Assembly: GCA_947589315.1 (NCBI GenBank)
Contig: CANPZE010000012.1
Location: 1-64,000, forward strand
Origin: an uncultured Lachnospiraceae bacterium
Lineage (GTDB): Bacteria; Bacillota; Clostridia; Lachnospirales; Lachnospiraceae
Length of the DNA stretch: 64,000 nt
Reading direction: 5' to 3'
The stretch's first letter is position 1. Every line of letters begins with the position of its first letter. A model generated the notes under the pieces. The model saw only the letters and a program-made list of their open reading frames with translations. It was not told where the DNA came from and did not search any database. The translations under genes and the position numbers were made by a program. Positions 30,526-41,418 of this stretch are shown one piece after another.

Positions 30526-31080
30526 ATGAGTGTAGAATTAGAGCAGTATAGAGAGAAAATGGAGAAATCATTAGATAATCTGGCAAAGGAGTATACATCG
30601 ATCCGCGCAGGGAGGGCCAACCCCCATATTTTGGACAGGATCACGGTAGAGTATTACGGACAGCCTTCCCCGCTGCAGAATGTAGCGAACATATCGGTGG
30701 CGGAGGCAAGGACTTTAGTGATCCAGCCCTGGGAAGCCAGCCTGGTGAAGGAGATCGAGAAGGCGATCTTAACCTCTGACCTGGGCCTGACGCCTAATAA
30801 TGATGGCAAGACGATCCGCCTTTCTTTTCCGGAGCTTACAGAGGAACGCCGTAAGGAGCTGGTAAAGGATGTAAAGAAAAAGGGGGAGAATGCCAAGGTG
30901 GCTATCCGCAATATCCGCAGGGATGCCAATGATATGATAAAAAAGCAGCAGAAGGCTAATGAGATATCAGAAGATGAACAGAAGAACCTGGAAAATGAGA
31001 TCCAGAAGCTTACGGACGAAAAAATAAAAAGCATTGACGGAATGATCGAGGACAAATCCAAAGAGATCATGACAGTTTAA
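30526..31080 (+). CDS. frr: ribosome recycling factor
   Basis: [59 protein letters not shown]. Confidence 0.97.
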   Translation: MSVELEQYREKMEKSLDNLAKEYTSIRAGRANPHILDRITVEYYGQPSPLQNVANISVAEARTLVIQPWEASLVKEIEKAILTSDLGLTPNNDGKTIRLSFPELTEERRKELVKDVKKKGENAKVAIRNIRRDANDMIKKQQKANEISEDEQKNLENEIQKLTDEKIKSIDGMIEDKSKEIMTV

Positions 31081-31102
31081 AGCAGAACAAAATGGAAAAG
31101 AG

Positions 31103-31131
31103 GGATAGGCTGATACAGTCTGTCCCTATCC
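31103..31131 (+). other. hairpin between frr and uppS
   Basis: GGATAGG-N15-CCTATCC; only a weak T-run follows. Confidence 0.45.
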
Positions 31132-31164
31132 TTGTAAATAGGCAAATTATAGGGGGGACAGGAT

Positions 31165-31878
31165 ATGAAGGAGACCAGGACCGTTCCCCGGCATGTGGCG
31201 ATTATATTGGATGGTAACGGCAGATGGGCCAGGAAGCGTATGCTGCCCAGGAATGCCGGCCATGCTGCCGGGAGTAAAAATGTGGAGAAAATCTGTGAAG
31301 CAGCATGGAATATGGGGATTGAATACGTGACAATGTATGCCTTTTCTACAGAGAATTGGTCTCGTCCCCAGGAAGAAGTGGATGCTTTAATGAAGCTGCT
31401 GCACAGTTACCTGAAAGACTGTATCCGTACCAGCAAGAAGAATAATATGCAGGTACGGGTGTTAGGCGATATTACCCGCCTGGAGCCTGATCTGCAGCAA
31501 CGGATCCGGGAGTTGGAGGAGGTGTCAGCCCAGAATACAGGCCTCCATTTCCAGGTGGCGCTGAATTATGGAGGACGGGACGAGATCGTCCGGGCTGTAA
31601 GAAGGATGAGCGAAGATGTGAAAGCGGGGCGGCTGGAGCCTTCTCTGGTGGATGAGGAGCGGATCGCCTCCTACCTGGATACCAGGGGGATCCCGGACCC
31701 TGATCTGATGATCCGTACCAGTGGGGAACAGAGGCTGTCTAATTATCTGTTATGGCAGCTGGCTTATGCCGAGTTTTATTTTACGGATGTACTTTGGCCG
31801 GATTTTGATAAAAAGGAACTGGAAAAAGCGGTAGAATTCTATCAGTCCCGGGATCGGCGGTTCGGCGGGGTAAAATAA
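31165..31878 (+). CDS. uppS: isoprenyl transferase (undecaprenyl diphosphate synthase)
   Basis: HVAIILDGNGRWARKRMLPRNAGHAAG, TMYAFSTENWSRP, LMIRTSGEQRLSNYLLWQLAYAEFYF. Confidence 0.96.
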   Translation: MKETRTVPRHVAIILDGNGRWARKRMLPRNAGHAAGSKNVEKICEAAWNMGIEYVTMYAFSTENWSRPQEEVDALMKLLHSYLKDCIRTSKKNNMQVRVLGDITRLEPDLQQRIRELEEVSAQNTGLHFQVALNYGGRDEIVRAVRRMSEDVKAGRLEPSLVDEERIASYLDTRGIPDPDLMIRTSGEQRLSNYLLWQLAYAEFYFTDVLWPDFDKKELEKAVEFYQSRDRRFGGVK

Positions 31879-31899
31879 AGAAATGGAGAGTACAGTAGG

Positions 31900-32688
31900 A
31901 TGTTTTGGACAAGATTAGCAAGTGGTACCGTGTTAATGGCGATCACCATTGCCCTGATGGTCAATGGTGGTTTTCCCTTATTCTGGGTGATTACAGTGAT
32001 CTCTCTGATCGGATTGTTTGAGTTATACCGGGCAGTGAAAATGGAAAAAACATTTCCTGCGCTGGTTGGTTATATATCCAGCCTGGTTTTGGATATATTA
32101 GTGTTAAACGAAGAATATCAATATCTGATATTCTGGCTGATCCTTACATTGATGGTAATGATGGGAACCTATGTGATCGCATATCCCAAGTATAATTCAG
32201 AACAGATCGTTATGCTGTTTTTTGGCGTATTCTATGTCACTCTGATGTTGTCCTTTGTCTTTAAGGTACGTTTCCTGGAGGAAGGGATCCTGCTGGTCTG
32301 GCTGATTTTTATTGGCGCCTGGGGATCTGATACCTGCGCTTATTGCGTGGGCAAACTGGCGGGCAGGCATAAGATGCCCTCTACCCTCAGCCCCAACAAG
32401 ACGATAGAGGGCTGTGTGGGCGGTATCTTAGGAGCGGCCCTGATCGGCTTTCTCTTTGCGCTGGCTTTTTATAAGGACAGAGACCTGTGGTGGCAGTTTG
32501 CGCTGATCGGGGGCGTATCTTCAGTAATCTCCCAGATTGGGGATTTGGCGGCCTCAGCCATCAAAAGGAACCATGATATCAAGGATTATGGAACATTGAT
32601 ACCTGGCCATGGAGGGATTCTGGACCGGTTTGACAGTATCCTGTTTACGGCGCCGATCGTATATATCCTGGCAGTGTTCCTGAGATAG
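31900..32688 (+). CDS. cdsA: phosphatidate cytidylyltransferase
   Basis: Multi-TM; SDTCAYCVGKLAGRHKMPSTLSPNKTIEGCVGG, SQIGDLAASAIKRNHDIKDYGTLIPGHGGILDRFDS. Confidence 0.96.
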   Translation: MFWTRLASGTVLMAITIALMVNGGFPLFWVITVISLIGLFELYRAVKMEKTFPALVGYISSLVLDILVLNEEYQYLIFWLILTLMVMMGTYVIAYPKYNSEQIVMLFFGVFYVTLMLSFVFKVRFLEEGILLVWLIFIGAWGSDTCAYCVGKLAGRHKMPSTLSPNKTIEGCVGGILGAALIGFLFALAFYKDRDLWWQFALIGGVSSVISQIGDLAASAIKRNHDIKDYGTLIPGHGGILDRFDSILFTAPIVYILAVFLR

Positions 32689-32762
32689 GCGGGTCTTGTT
32701 TTCAGCAGGCAGCAGAGGAAGGAAAAAGACGCAGTAACAATAGAGAAATGAGGAATGGCAGT

Positions 32763-33911
32763 ATGAAGCAGATTACAATCCTGGGATCTACAGGATCTAT
32801 CGGAACACAGACGCTGGAGGTGATCCGGCAGAATGAGGATATGCAGGTGGCGGCTCTGGCGGCAGGCAGTAATATTGACCTGCTGCAGGAGCAGATTCGG
32901 GAATTTCATCCGGAGTTAGTCTGTGTTTACCAGGAACAGAAGGCCAGGGAACTGGCGCGGCGCCTCCAGGGGGAAAATGTCTCTGTATTGTATGGTATGG
33001 AAGGGCTGACCGCCTGCGCATCTCTGCCGGCAGCAGATGTAGTGGTTGCGGCTATGGTGGGAATGATAGGAATCCGTCCGGTGGTAGAGGCTATCCGTTC
33101 AGGAAAGGATATTGCCTTTGCCAATAAAGAGACTCTGGTAACAGCCGGACATATTATTATGCCCATGGTACGGCGGCACCAGGTATTATTAATGCCGGTG
33201 GACAGTGAGCATGCTGCTATATTTCAGTGTTTAAGTGGAGAGCATCACAGGGCAGTCAGCCGCATTCTTCTGACAGCTTCCGGCGGGCCCTTCCGGGGGA
33301 AGACCAGGGCAGAGTTGGAAAATGTTCAGCTGGAGGATGCCCTCAGGCATCCCAATTGGACCATGGGCAGGAAAATAACAATTGATTCCTCTACCATGGT
33401 CAATAAGGGATTGGAGGTCATTGAGGCCAGATGGCTTTTCGATGTGGACTTTGACCGGATCCAGGTGGTGATCCAGCCGCAAAGTGTTATTCATTCTATG
33501 GTAGAATTTAAAGACGGCGCTGTGATAGCGCAGCTGGGCACGCCGGATATGAAGCTGCCTATCCAGTATGCGCTCACTTATCCGGAGCGGAGGGATCTGC
33601 CCGGAGAGAGGCTGGACTTTGGAAAATTATCCCAGCTTTGTTTTGAATTGCCGGACACAGACACCTTTTATGGATTGTCTTTGGCCTATCAGGCGGGAAA
33701 AGAGGGAGGCAGCATGCCTACGGTATTTAATGCGGCCAATGAAAAGGCAGTATCCTTGTTTTTGGACAGGAAGATAAAATATCTGGATATTCCTGCAATC
33801 ATAGAGACAGCAATGATGGAACATCATACCCTTCCAGATCCTTCTCTGGAGGATATCCTTGAGGTGGAGAAAGAGGTTCATAGGAAAATAGAAGAAAAGA
33901 AAGGCTGGTAG
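32763..33911 (+). CDS. dxr: 1-deoxy-D-xylulose-5-phosphate reductoisomerase
   Basis: MKQITILGSTGSIGTQTLEVI, FANKETLVTAGHII, PVDSEHAAIFQCL, HPNWTMGRKITIDSSTMVNKGLEVIEARWLF. Confidence 0.97.
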   Translation: MKQITILGSTGSIGTQTLEVIRQNEDMQVAALAAGSNIDLLQEQIREFHPELVCVYQEQKARELARRLQGENVSVLYGMEGLTACASLPAADVVVAAMVGMIGIRPVVEAIRSGKDIAFANKETLVTAGHIIMPMVRRHQVLLMPVDSEHAAIFQCLSGEHHRAVSRILLTASGGPFRGKTRAELENVQLEDALRHPNWTMGRKITIDSSTMVNKGLEVIEARWLFDVDFDRIQVVIQPQSVIHSMVEFKDGAVIAQLGTPDMKLPIQYALTYPERRDLPGERLDFGKLSQLCFELPDTDTFYGLSLAYQAGKEGGSMPTVFNAANEKAVSLFLDRKIKYLDIPAIIETAMMEHHTLPDPSLEDILEVEKEVHRKIEEKKGW

Positions 33912-33916
33912 ATTTT

Positions 33917-35269
33917 ATGAACATACTTGCAGCGTTATTGATATTTACTGTGATCGTAGTGGTCCATGAATTTGGGCATTTTCTTCTGGCAAAGAAGAAT
34001 GGCGTGGAAGTTACAGAGTTCTCTGTGGGAATGGGCCCGCGCCTGGTCACGGCGGCTAAGACAAAGGATGGGATCAAGTGTAAGCTGTTCTGCTCCCAGA
34101 AAACATTTGACAGCCGGGAGGACTGGCAGGGGATCACAAAATATTCATGGAAGCTGTTCCCGATTGGCGGCTCCTGTGCCATGGTGGGAGAGGATATGGA
34201 GGATGATTCTGAGGGATCTTTTAATAGTAAAGGGGTCTGGGCCAGATTTTCTATTATCTTTGCCGGACCATTCTTTAATTTTCTTTTAGCCTTTGTCTTC
34301 TCTGTGATCATTTTGGGAGTCGCCGGCGTGGATCTGCCCAGGGTGACAGAGGTATATAGCGGCCAGCCGGGAGAGGCGGCCGGTATAAAGACGGGGGATT
34401 TGATCAAACGGATCGATGGCAAAAAGATTTCCATTGGGCGCGAGCTCACTACCCATTTCCAGTTCCACCCTATGACAGGAAAGGACATACAGATCGTGGT
34501 AGAGCGGGATGGGGAGGAAAAGACGCTGATGCTTTCTCCTGATTATACCACCTATCTTTTTGGGTTTACTTATTCTGCAAATGCTCTCAACACTAAGATA
34601 TCGGAAATATCCCAGGACAGTGCATTTGCCAAAGCGGGGATCCGGGAAGGAGACAGCATTGTCAGCGTCAATGGGACGGCAGTGCATACCGGAGAAGAAT
34701 TGGGCCATATCATGGAACAGGAAAAGGCCAGCGGCCAGCCGGTGGATTTTGTGATTCAGAGAGATGGGCAGGAGAAGTCTTATACTGTGGCCCCTGTGAA
34801 ATATGAGGGGCGGGGGCTGGGGATTGCCGCCCTGGAGAAAACGAAAATGGGTCCCTTACAGATTTTAAAATACAGCGCTATTGAAGTGCGCTTCTGGATT
34901 GTATCGGTGCTGGGAAGTCTGGGGCAGCTGATCAGCGGACAGCTGACCACCAATGATATCTCTGGCCCGGTAGGTATTGTGGACATGGTGGGCGGTGTTA
35001 TTGACGAGAGCGCCTCCCAGGGGGCTTTGCCTGTATTCATCAATATGCTGTATATGTCTGTGCTTCTCAGCGCCAATCTGGGGGTGATGAACCTTCTGCC
35101 TCTTCCGGCGCTGGATGGAGGAAGGCTGGTGTTCATCCTTATTGAAGGGATCCGGGGAAAAGCCATTGACCGGGAAAAGGAAGGGTTCGTGCATTTGATC
35201 GGTTTCTTTCTGCTGATGGCGTTGATGGTATTTGTTATGTACAATGATATTATAAAGATCGTACGGTAA
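33917..35269 (+). CDS. rseP: RIP metalloprotease (site-2 protease, RseP)
   Basis: VVVHEFGHFLLAKKNGVEVTEFSVGMGP; PDZ-like regions; LLPLPALDGGRLVFILIE. Confidence 0.95.
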   Translation: MNILAALLIFTVIVVVHEFGHFLLAKKNGVEVTEFSVGMGPRLVTAAKTKDGIKCKLFCSQKTFDSREDWQGITKYSWKLFPIGGSCAMVGEDMEDDSEGSFNSKGVWARFSIIFAGPFFNFLLAFVFSVIILGVAGVDLPRVTEVYSGQPGEAAGIKTGDLIKRIDGKKISIGRELTTHFQFHPMTGKDIQIVVERDGEEKTLMLSPDYTTYLFGFTYSANALNTKISEISQDSAFAKAGIREGDSIVSVNGTAVHTGEELGHIMEQEKASGQPVDFVIQRDGQEKSYTVAPVKYEGRGLGIAALEKTKMGPLQILKYSAIEVRFWIVSVLGSLGQLISGQLTTNDISGPVGIVDMVGGVIDESASQGALPVFINMLYMSVLLSANLGVMNLLPLPALDGGRLVFILIEGIRGKAIDREKEGFVHLIGFFLLMALMVFVMYNDIIKIVR

Positions 35270-35282
35270 GAAAGAGGTGTCT

Positions 35283-36332
35283 ATGTATCGGGACAATACA
35301 AAGGTGGTACAGATTGGAAACCGCAGGATCGGCGGTGGGAATCCGATTGCGGTCCAATCTATGACTAATACAAAAACAGAAGATATCCAGGGAACGGTAA
35401 AGCAGATTCTGGGACTGGAAGAGGCGGGCTGTGAGATCATCCGGTGCGCTGTACCGACTATGGAGGCAGCAAAGGCTCTTGCAGAGATTAAGAAGCAGAT
35501 TCACATTCCGCTGGTGGCAGATATCCACTTTGACTACCGCCTGGCCATTGCGGCAATGGAAAATGGCGCAGATAAGATCCGGATCAATCCAGGCAATATC
35601 GGTGATGAAAGCCGGGTAAGGGCGGTAGTAGATGTGGCAAGAGAGAGGAATATCCCTATCCGGGTGGGCGTGAACAGCGGATCTCTGGAGAAGGAATTGC
35701 TGCAGGAATATGGTGGCGTCACTGCCCAGGGGCTGGTCCGCAGCGCCCTGGACAAGGTAGCAATGATCCGGGGAATGGGATATGATAATCTGGTTGTTAG
35801 TATTAAGGCATCGGATGTGATGATGTGTATCCGGGCCCATGAGCTGATCGCGCAGCAGACCGACTGCCCCCTCCATGTGGGGATAACGGAATCCGGCACA
35901 GTACTGTCAGGCAGCATCAAGTCTGCTGTAGGATTGGGAAATATTTTATATCAGGGAATCGGCGATACGATCCGTGTCTCGCTCACCGGGGATCCTTTGG
36001 AGGAGATCCGTTCTGCCAAGCTGATCCTGAGGACTTTGGGGCTGCGCAAAGGCGGCGTAACGGTGGTATCCTGTCCTACCTGTGGCCGGACGCAGATAGA
36101 TTTGATCGGCCTGGCAGGGAAGGTGGAGGACATGGTAAAAGACCTGGATCTGGACATTAAAGTGGCTGTCATGGGCTGCGTTGTGAATGGGCCGGGAGAA
36201 GCGAGAGAGGCGGATATCGGCATTGCAGGAGGCAATGGCGAGGGGCTGCTGATCAAGAAGGGCGAAGTGATACGAAAGGTGCCGGAGGCAGAACTGCTGC
36301 AGGCATTGGAGGCAGAATTGAAGCAGATGTAA
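35283..36332 (+). CDS. ispG: 4-hydroxy-3-methylbut-2-en-1-yl diphosphate synthase
   Basis: IAVQSMTNTKTEDIQGTVKQI, LVADIHFDYRLAIAA, INPGNIGDE, SCPTCGRTQIDL, MGCVVNGPGEAREADIGIAGG. Confidence 0.96.
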   Translation: MYRDNTKVVQIGNRRIGGGNPIAVQSMTNTKTEDIQGTVKQILGLEEAGCEIIRCAVPTMEAAKALAEIKKQIHIPLVADIHFDYRLAIAAMENGADKIRINPGNIGDESRVRAVVDVARERNIPIRVGVNSGSLEKELLQEYGGVTAQGLVRSALDKVAMIRGMGYDNLVVSIKASDVMMCIRAHELIAQQTDCPLHVGITESGTVLSGSIKSAVGLGNILYQGIGDTIRVSLTGDPLEEIRSAKLILRTLGLRKGGVTVVSCPTCGRTQIDLIGLAGKVEDMVKDLDLDIKVAVMGCVVNGPGEAREADIGIAGGNGEGLLIKKGEVIRKVPEAELLQALEAELKQM

Positions 36333-36346
36333 GGATGTGACGACAG

Positions 36347-39300
36347 ATGGAGAAATTACTTTTGGAGACCTTTGAGGGCCTTTCTCTGACAGACCGGCAG
36401 AAAAGTTTGCTGGCCGATGTAAGAGTGGAGAGGATCAGGCTGTATCAGAGAGAGCATCGGATCCGGATCTATCTTGTCAGTGACCATTTGATCCCCTATC
36501 GTGAAATCTGCCTTCTGCGCTTTTCTCTGGAGAAGGTTTTGGCCAGGACGGGGCTGGAGGTGCAGCTGGAGGACCGCTACCGGCTGTCAGTCCAATATAA
36601 CGCCGCATATTTTTGGAGAGAGTATCAGGAGAGCATCCTTTTGCTTTTAAAAGAAGAAAACATCCTGGATTTTGATATGTTCTACAGCGGGCAGGCAGTG
36701 ATGGAGGGAGACGAATTGCTTCTGACCTGCGAGGATGACAATATATACCGCGCCCGGGAGGCTTCTCTGATCCAGAAGGTACAGAAGATCTTCCGGCAGA
36801 AGGCAGGGCTGGAGATCTCCATGCGCATTATCTATGCGAAGCCGAAGGAAAGAGTTCAGACTGCCAGGGAGGAGAAAAGTAACGGCGATATTTCCTATGT
36901 CGTTGCTCCCAGGGAGCAGGAGGCCGCCAGACAAAAGGCCGTAAGAAAAAAGGAAACATCCTATGAGAAGAAGGGAAAAAGCAATTATGGCAGAAGCAAA
37001 GTAGACGGGGAATGCTTCTATGGACGGAATTGTGAAGGAAACCTGACCAGGATTGCGGACATCCAGGAGGACAACAGTGAGGTTATCATTGAGGGGCAGA
37101 TTCTTTCTGTTGATGAGAGAGAGCTTCGCACTGGAAAGATTTTGTATACCTTTTCTGTGACAGATTTTACAGATACCATTGGAGTAAAAATATTCCTTCA
37201 GCCGGAGCAGGCAGAGGATATCCGGGGACAGGCGGCCAAGGGGCAATTTGTCAGGGTGAAAGGCATACCTTTATATGATAATTACAGCCGTGAGATTACT
37301 ATCTCCTCTGTAAGGGGGATTAAGCCGGGAAAGGATAACCGGACATTTCGTATGGATCATTATGAGGGGATGAAACGGGTAGAGCTTCATGCCCATACTC
37401 AAATGAGCGAGATGGATTCAGTAATGGCCGTACAGGACTACGTTAAAACGGCGCTGCGTTGGGGACATAAAGCCATTGCCATTACAGATCATGGGGTGGT
37501 TCAGTCCTTTCCCGATGCAGAGCATGCCCTGAAGCCGGGCGATGATCTGAAGATAATCTATGGAATGGAGGCTTATCTGGTAGATGATCTGATAGAGATC
37601 GTAGAGAATGAAAAGGGACAGGATTTTGCCTCCTCTTTTGTGGTATTTGATCTGGAGACGACAGGGATCGGAGCCAGAAGTAATCAGATTATTGAGATTG
37701 GGGGAGTGAAGGTAGAGAACCGCCGGATTACAGACCATTTTTCGGCTTTTGTAAATCCCGGGATCCCTATCCCCTATGCTATCCAGCAGCTGACAGGCAT
37801 TAATGACAGTATGGTTCATGATGCCCCTGGGATCGATCAGGTGCTTCCAGAGTTCTTGGAGTTTTGCCAGGGCTGTGTAATGGTGGCCCATAATGCAGAA
37901 TTTGATATGGGATTTATCCGGCAAAAGGCGAAGGATAGGGGCATTGCTACGGACTTTACGGTAATTGATACGGTAGCCATGGCGCGGGCGCTCCTTCCCC
38001 AGCTGAAGCGTTATAAGCTGGACAGGGTGGCGAAGGAGCTGGGAGTATCCCTGGAACACCATCACCGCGCTGTAGATGACGCCCAGGCTACAGCAGAGAT
38101 TTTTCTCCGTCTGGTGCAGCGTGTGGAGAACAAGGGGATTCATGATCTGGCCCAGTTAAATGAGTTCGGCCGTCCCGATGAGGAAGCCATTCAGAAGATG
38201 CCTTCCTATCATGCGATTATTCTGGTGAAAAATGAAGTAGGGCGGGTAAACTTATACCGTCTGGTATCGGAATCCCATTTAAAATATTATAACCGCCGCC
38301 CCAAGCTTCCCAAGAGCCTGTATCTCCAGTGGAGAGAGGGGCTGATGATGGGGTCGGCCTGTGAGGCGGGAGAACTATATCAGGCCCTTCTCCAGGAAAA
38401 ATCCGATGAAGAGATTGACCGTCTGGTGAGGTTTTACGATTATCTGGAAATCCAGCCTCTGGGCAATAATGAATTTATGATCCGGGACAATGACCATTAT
38501 GCCCATATCCAGGATGAGAATGACCTGATGGAGTTAAACCGGAAGATTGTCGCCCTGGGGGAAACATACCATAAGCCTGTAGTTGCTACCTGTGATGTCC
38601 ATTTTCTGAACCCGGAAGATGAGGTGTACCGCCGGATTATTATGGCGAAAAAGGGATTTGCCGATGCGGATCAGCAGGCTCCGCTATTCTACCGCACTAC
38701 AGAGGAAATGCTGGCTGAATTTCAGTATCTGGGAGCCGCTAAGGCGGAGGAAGTGGTTATCACTAATACTAACCGGATCGCAGATATGATTGATGCAATC
38801 TCTCCCTGCAGTCCCAGAAAATGTCCTCCGGAGATTGAAAATGCAGATCAGGATCTGCGGGATATCTGTTATAATAAAGCACATTCCATCTATGGGCCAG
38901 AGCTGCCAGAGGTCGTGACGGAGCGCCTGGAGAGGGAATTAAACTCTATCATCAGTAATGGCTATGCAGTGATGTATATTATTGCCCAGAAGCTGGTGTG
39001 GAAGGCGAATGAGGATGGGTATCTGGTAGGCTCCCGCGGCTCTGTAGGGTCTTCCTTTGTGGCCACGATGGCGGGGATTACAGAGATTAATCCCCTTCCC
39101 GCCCATTACTATTGCCCGGAATGCCATTATTATGATTTTGATTCCCCGGAGGTCAAAGCGTATGCGGGGAGCTCTGCCTGTGATATGCCGGAGAAGGCGT
39201 GTCCTGTCTGCGGACATATGCTGGCCAGAGAGGGACATGATATTCCTTTTGAGACCTTTTTGGGATTTAAAGGGAATAAGGAGCCGGATATTGACTTGAA

Positions 39301-40717
39301 TTTTTCCAGTGAATATCAGAGCAATGCCCATGATTATACCGAGGTGATCTTTGGAGAGGGACATACCTTCCGGGCGGGAACGGTGGGTACTATGGCTGAT
39401 AAGACGGCGTATGCCTATGTGAAGGATTATAATGAAGAACGGCAGATTCCCCTGAGGCGTGCGGAGATTGAGAGGATCGCTTCCGGCTGTGTAGGAGTGC
39501 GCAGGAATACGGGACAGCATCCTGGCGGCATCATAGTGCTTCCTATGGGGGAGGAGATTTATACTTTTACTCCGATACAGCATCCTGCCAATGATATGAA
39601 TAGTAAGACGATCACGACCCATTTTGATTACCATAAGATTGACGGCAATCTGTTAAAACTGGATATCCTGGGACATCAGGACCCTACTATGATACGTATG
39701 CTGGAGGAATTAACCCGGGTGGATGCCTCTGAGATCCCTATGAATGATAAAAAGGTTTTATCTCTCTTTGAGAGTACGGAAGCTCTGGGGATCACTCCAG
39801 AGGATATAGGGGGCTGCACGTTGGGAAGTCTGGGGCTGCCTGAGCTGGGGACCCATTTCGTTATCAACATGCTGATAGCCACAAAACCTAAATGCTTCTC
39901 GGATCTGGTGAGGATTTCCGGCCTTTCCCACGGTACGAATGTATGGCAGGATAATGCGGAATATTTTATTGCCAATGGGGACTGTACCTTGTCTACTGCT
40001 ATTTGTACCCGTGATGATATTATGACGTATTTGATCCGGATGGGGCTGGAGAATGAGCGTTCCTTTAAGATCATGGAGAGCGTCAGGAAGGGCAAAGGGC
40101 TGGATGAAGGGATGATCGCAGACATGAGGGCCTGCAATGTACCAGAGTGGTATATTGAATCCTGCCAGCGGATTAAATATATGTTTCCCAAGGCCCATGC
40201 GGCGGCTTACATTATGATGGCTATGCGGGTGGCTTATTTTAAAGTATATTATCCTCTGGCGTATTATGCTGCATACTTCAGTATTCGCGCCACCTCCTTC
40301 AATTATGAATTGATGTGTCTGGGAAGGGAACGCCTGGAATACTATATGGAGGATTATAATAAGCGCAGCGCCAGCCTGTCTGATAAAGAGAAGGAAACGC
40401 TGGAGGATATGAAGATCGTGCAGGAAATGTACGCCCGGGGATATGCCTTTGAAAAGCTGGATCTGTACCGGGCAAAGGCAACTCGCTTTCAGATCGTAGA
40501 TGGGAAGCTGATGCCGTCTTTTTCTACGATAGATGGGTTGGGGGATAAAGCTGCAGAGATGATCGAGGCAGAAGCTGCGAAGGGAAAGTTTCTCTCCCGG
40601 GAGGATTTTAAGAACCGATGCAAGGTTAGTGCGACTGTGGTGGATAATATGGCAGATATGGGATTGATGGGGGATCTGCCCCACAGTAACCAGATGTCGA
40701 TTCTGGATTTTTTATAG
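36347..40717 (+). CDS. polC: DNA polymerase III, PolC type
   Basis: PHP domain (VELHAHTQMSEMDSVMAVQDYV), exonuclease (FVVFDLETTGIGARSNQIIEIG), polymerase core (GSRGSVGSSFVATMAGITEINPLPAHYYCPECHYYDF), HQDPTMIRML. Confidence 0.97.
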   Translation: MEKLLLETFEGLSLTDRQKSLLADVRVERIRLYQREHRIRIYLVSDHLIPYREICLLRFSLEKVLARTGLEVQLEDRYRLSVQYNAAYFWREYQESILLLLKEENILDFDMFYSGQAVMEGDELLLTCEDDNIYRAREASLIQKVQKIFRQKAGLEISMRIIYAKPKERVQTAREEKSNGDISYVVAPREQEAARQKAVRKKETSYEKKGKSNYGRSKVDGECFYGRNCEGNLTRIADIQEDNSEVIIEGQILSVDERELRTGKILYTFSVTDFTDTIGVKIFLQPEQAEDIRGQAAKGQFVRVKGIPLYDNYSREITISSVRGIKPGKDNRTFRMDHYEGMKRVELHAHTQMSEMDSVMAVQDYVKTALRWGHKAIAITDHGVVQSFPDAEHALKPGDDLKIIYGMEAYLVDDLIEIVENEKGQDFASSFVVFDLETTGIGARSNQIIEIGGVKVENRRITDHFSAFVNPGIPIPYAIQQLTGINDSMVHDAPGIDQVLPEFLEFCQGCVMVAHNAEFDMGFIRQKAKDRGIATDFTVIDTVAMARALLPQLKRYKLDRVAKELGVSLEHHHRAVDDAQATAEIFLRLVQRVENKGIHDLAQLNEFGRPDEEAIQKMPSYHAIILVKNEVGRVNLYRLVSESHLKYYNRRPKLPKSLYLQWREGLMMGSACEAGELYQALLQEKSDEEIDRLVRFYDYLEIQPLGNNEFMIRDNDHYAHIQDENDLMELNRKIVALGETYHKPVVATCDVHFLNPEDEVYRRIIMAKKGFADADQQAPLFYRTTEEMLAEFQYLGAAKAEEVVITNTNRIADMIDAISPCSPRKCPPEIENADQDLRDICYNKAHSIYGPELPEVVTERLERELNSIISNGYAVMYIIAQKLVWKANEDGYLVGSRGSVGSSFVATMAGITEINPLPAHYYCPECHYYDFDSPEVKAYAGSSACDMPEKACPVCGHMLAREGHDIPFETFLGFKGNKEPDIDLNFSSEYQSNAHDYTEVIFGEGHTFRAGTVGTMADKTAYAYVKDYNEERQIPLRRAEIERIASGCVGVRRNTGQHPGGIIVLPMGEEIYTFTPIQHPANDMNSKTITTHFDYHKIDGNLLKLDILGHQDPTMIRMLEELTRVDASEIPMNDKKVLSLFESTEALGITPEDIGGCTLGSLGLPELGTHFVINMLIATKPKCFSDLVRISGLSHGTNVWQDNAEYFIANGDCTLSTAICTRDDIMTYLIRMGLENERSFKIMESVRKGKGLDEGMIADMRACNVPEWYIESCQRIKYMFPKAHAAAYIMMAMRVAYFKVYYPLAYYAAYFSIRATSFNYELMCLGRERLEYYMEDYNKRSASLSDKEKETLEDMKIVQEMYARGYAFEKLDLYRAKATRFQIVDGKLMPSFSTIDGLGDKAAEMIEAEAAKGKFLSREDFKNRCKVSATVVDNMADMGLMGDLPHSNQMSILDFL

Positions 40718-40803
40718 GAATCATGGAAGCTCTCATGGAAGCTCTGCGTCCTTGCTAAACATCCTGCAATATGCTATAATCTGACATGCTTTGAAGAAAT
40801 GGC

Positions 40804-40989
40804 ATGGATATACATATCATAATGATTATGTCCCTATTGCTGATTATGCTTGCAGCACCATGTATTCCTGTACAGGCGGAAGAAACAAGCACAGTCCAAG
40901 TGGAAACTGTTGAGGTTGTTGCAAGCCAGTCGGCGGCAGGAAAGTCAGTGGCATTTAAGAACACTAAAGGAAAGAACTTAAGAAATTAA
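40804..40989 (+). CDS. small putative secreted peptide or fragment of a larger secreted protein (61 aa)
   Basis: Signal-peptide-like N-terminus MDIHIIMIMSLLLIMLAAPCIPVQA followed by 36 aa polar tail; hairpin CCCGGTTT...AAACCGGG downstream. Confidence 0.4.
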   Translation: MDIHIIMIMSLLLIMLAAPCIPVQAEETSTVQVETVEVVASQSAAGKSVAFKNTKGKNLRN

Positions 40990-41085
40990 CGTATTCCTTT
41001 TCCCGGTTTGAGACGGATAAAACCGGGAAAAGGCGGTACGTATATTTTTGCATAACGAACAGATAGCATATGTGGAGGAAGAAAT

Positions 41086-41418
41086 TTGAACTTGGCAATC
41101 TATATCGTTGGTATGCTTTCATTCCTTAGCGGGTTCTATTTTGTGAAGAAAAGTGAAACGAAATGGAATGGCGTGTGTGGATTGTTCATAGCCTATGTGG
41201 TTTGGATAATGGTCCAGTCTCTGGCAGGGATATTCAAACTGTTTTTCCGTTATCCGGTACATGCCTGGCAGTATGGCCTGCTGGGGCTGGGCTTGGGGAC
41301 CTATTGTTGGGTTCAGGTGTTCCGGAGCAAGGAGAGGCAGCAATACGAATATGCCCTGTCAGATTTTTTGATAGTTTTATTGCTGATTGTCCTGGGGTTA
41401 TGGCGTTATGGCATCTGA
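41086..41418 (+). CDS. hypothetical multi-TM protein
   Basis: Hydrophobic segments; TTG start behind GGAGGAAGAAA. Confidence 0.55.
   Translation: MNLAIYIVGMLSFLSGFYFVKKSETKWNGVCGLFIAYVVWIMVQSLAGIFKLFFRYPVHAWQYGLLGLGLGTYCWVQVFRSKERQQYEYALSDFLIVLLLIVLGLWRYGI

Noticed and set aside
40724-40747. CATGGAAGCTCT duplicated directly after polC
   Set aside because: Only 12 bp and two copies; no clear function or link to a structure
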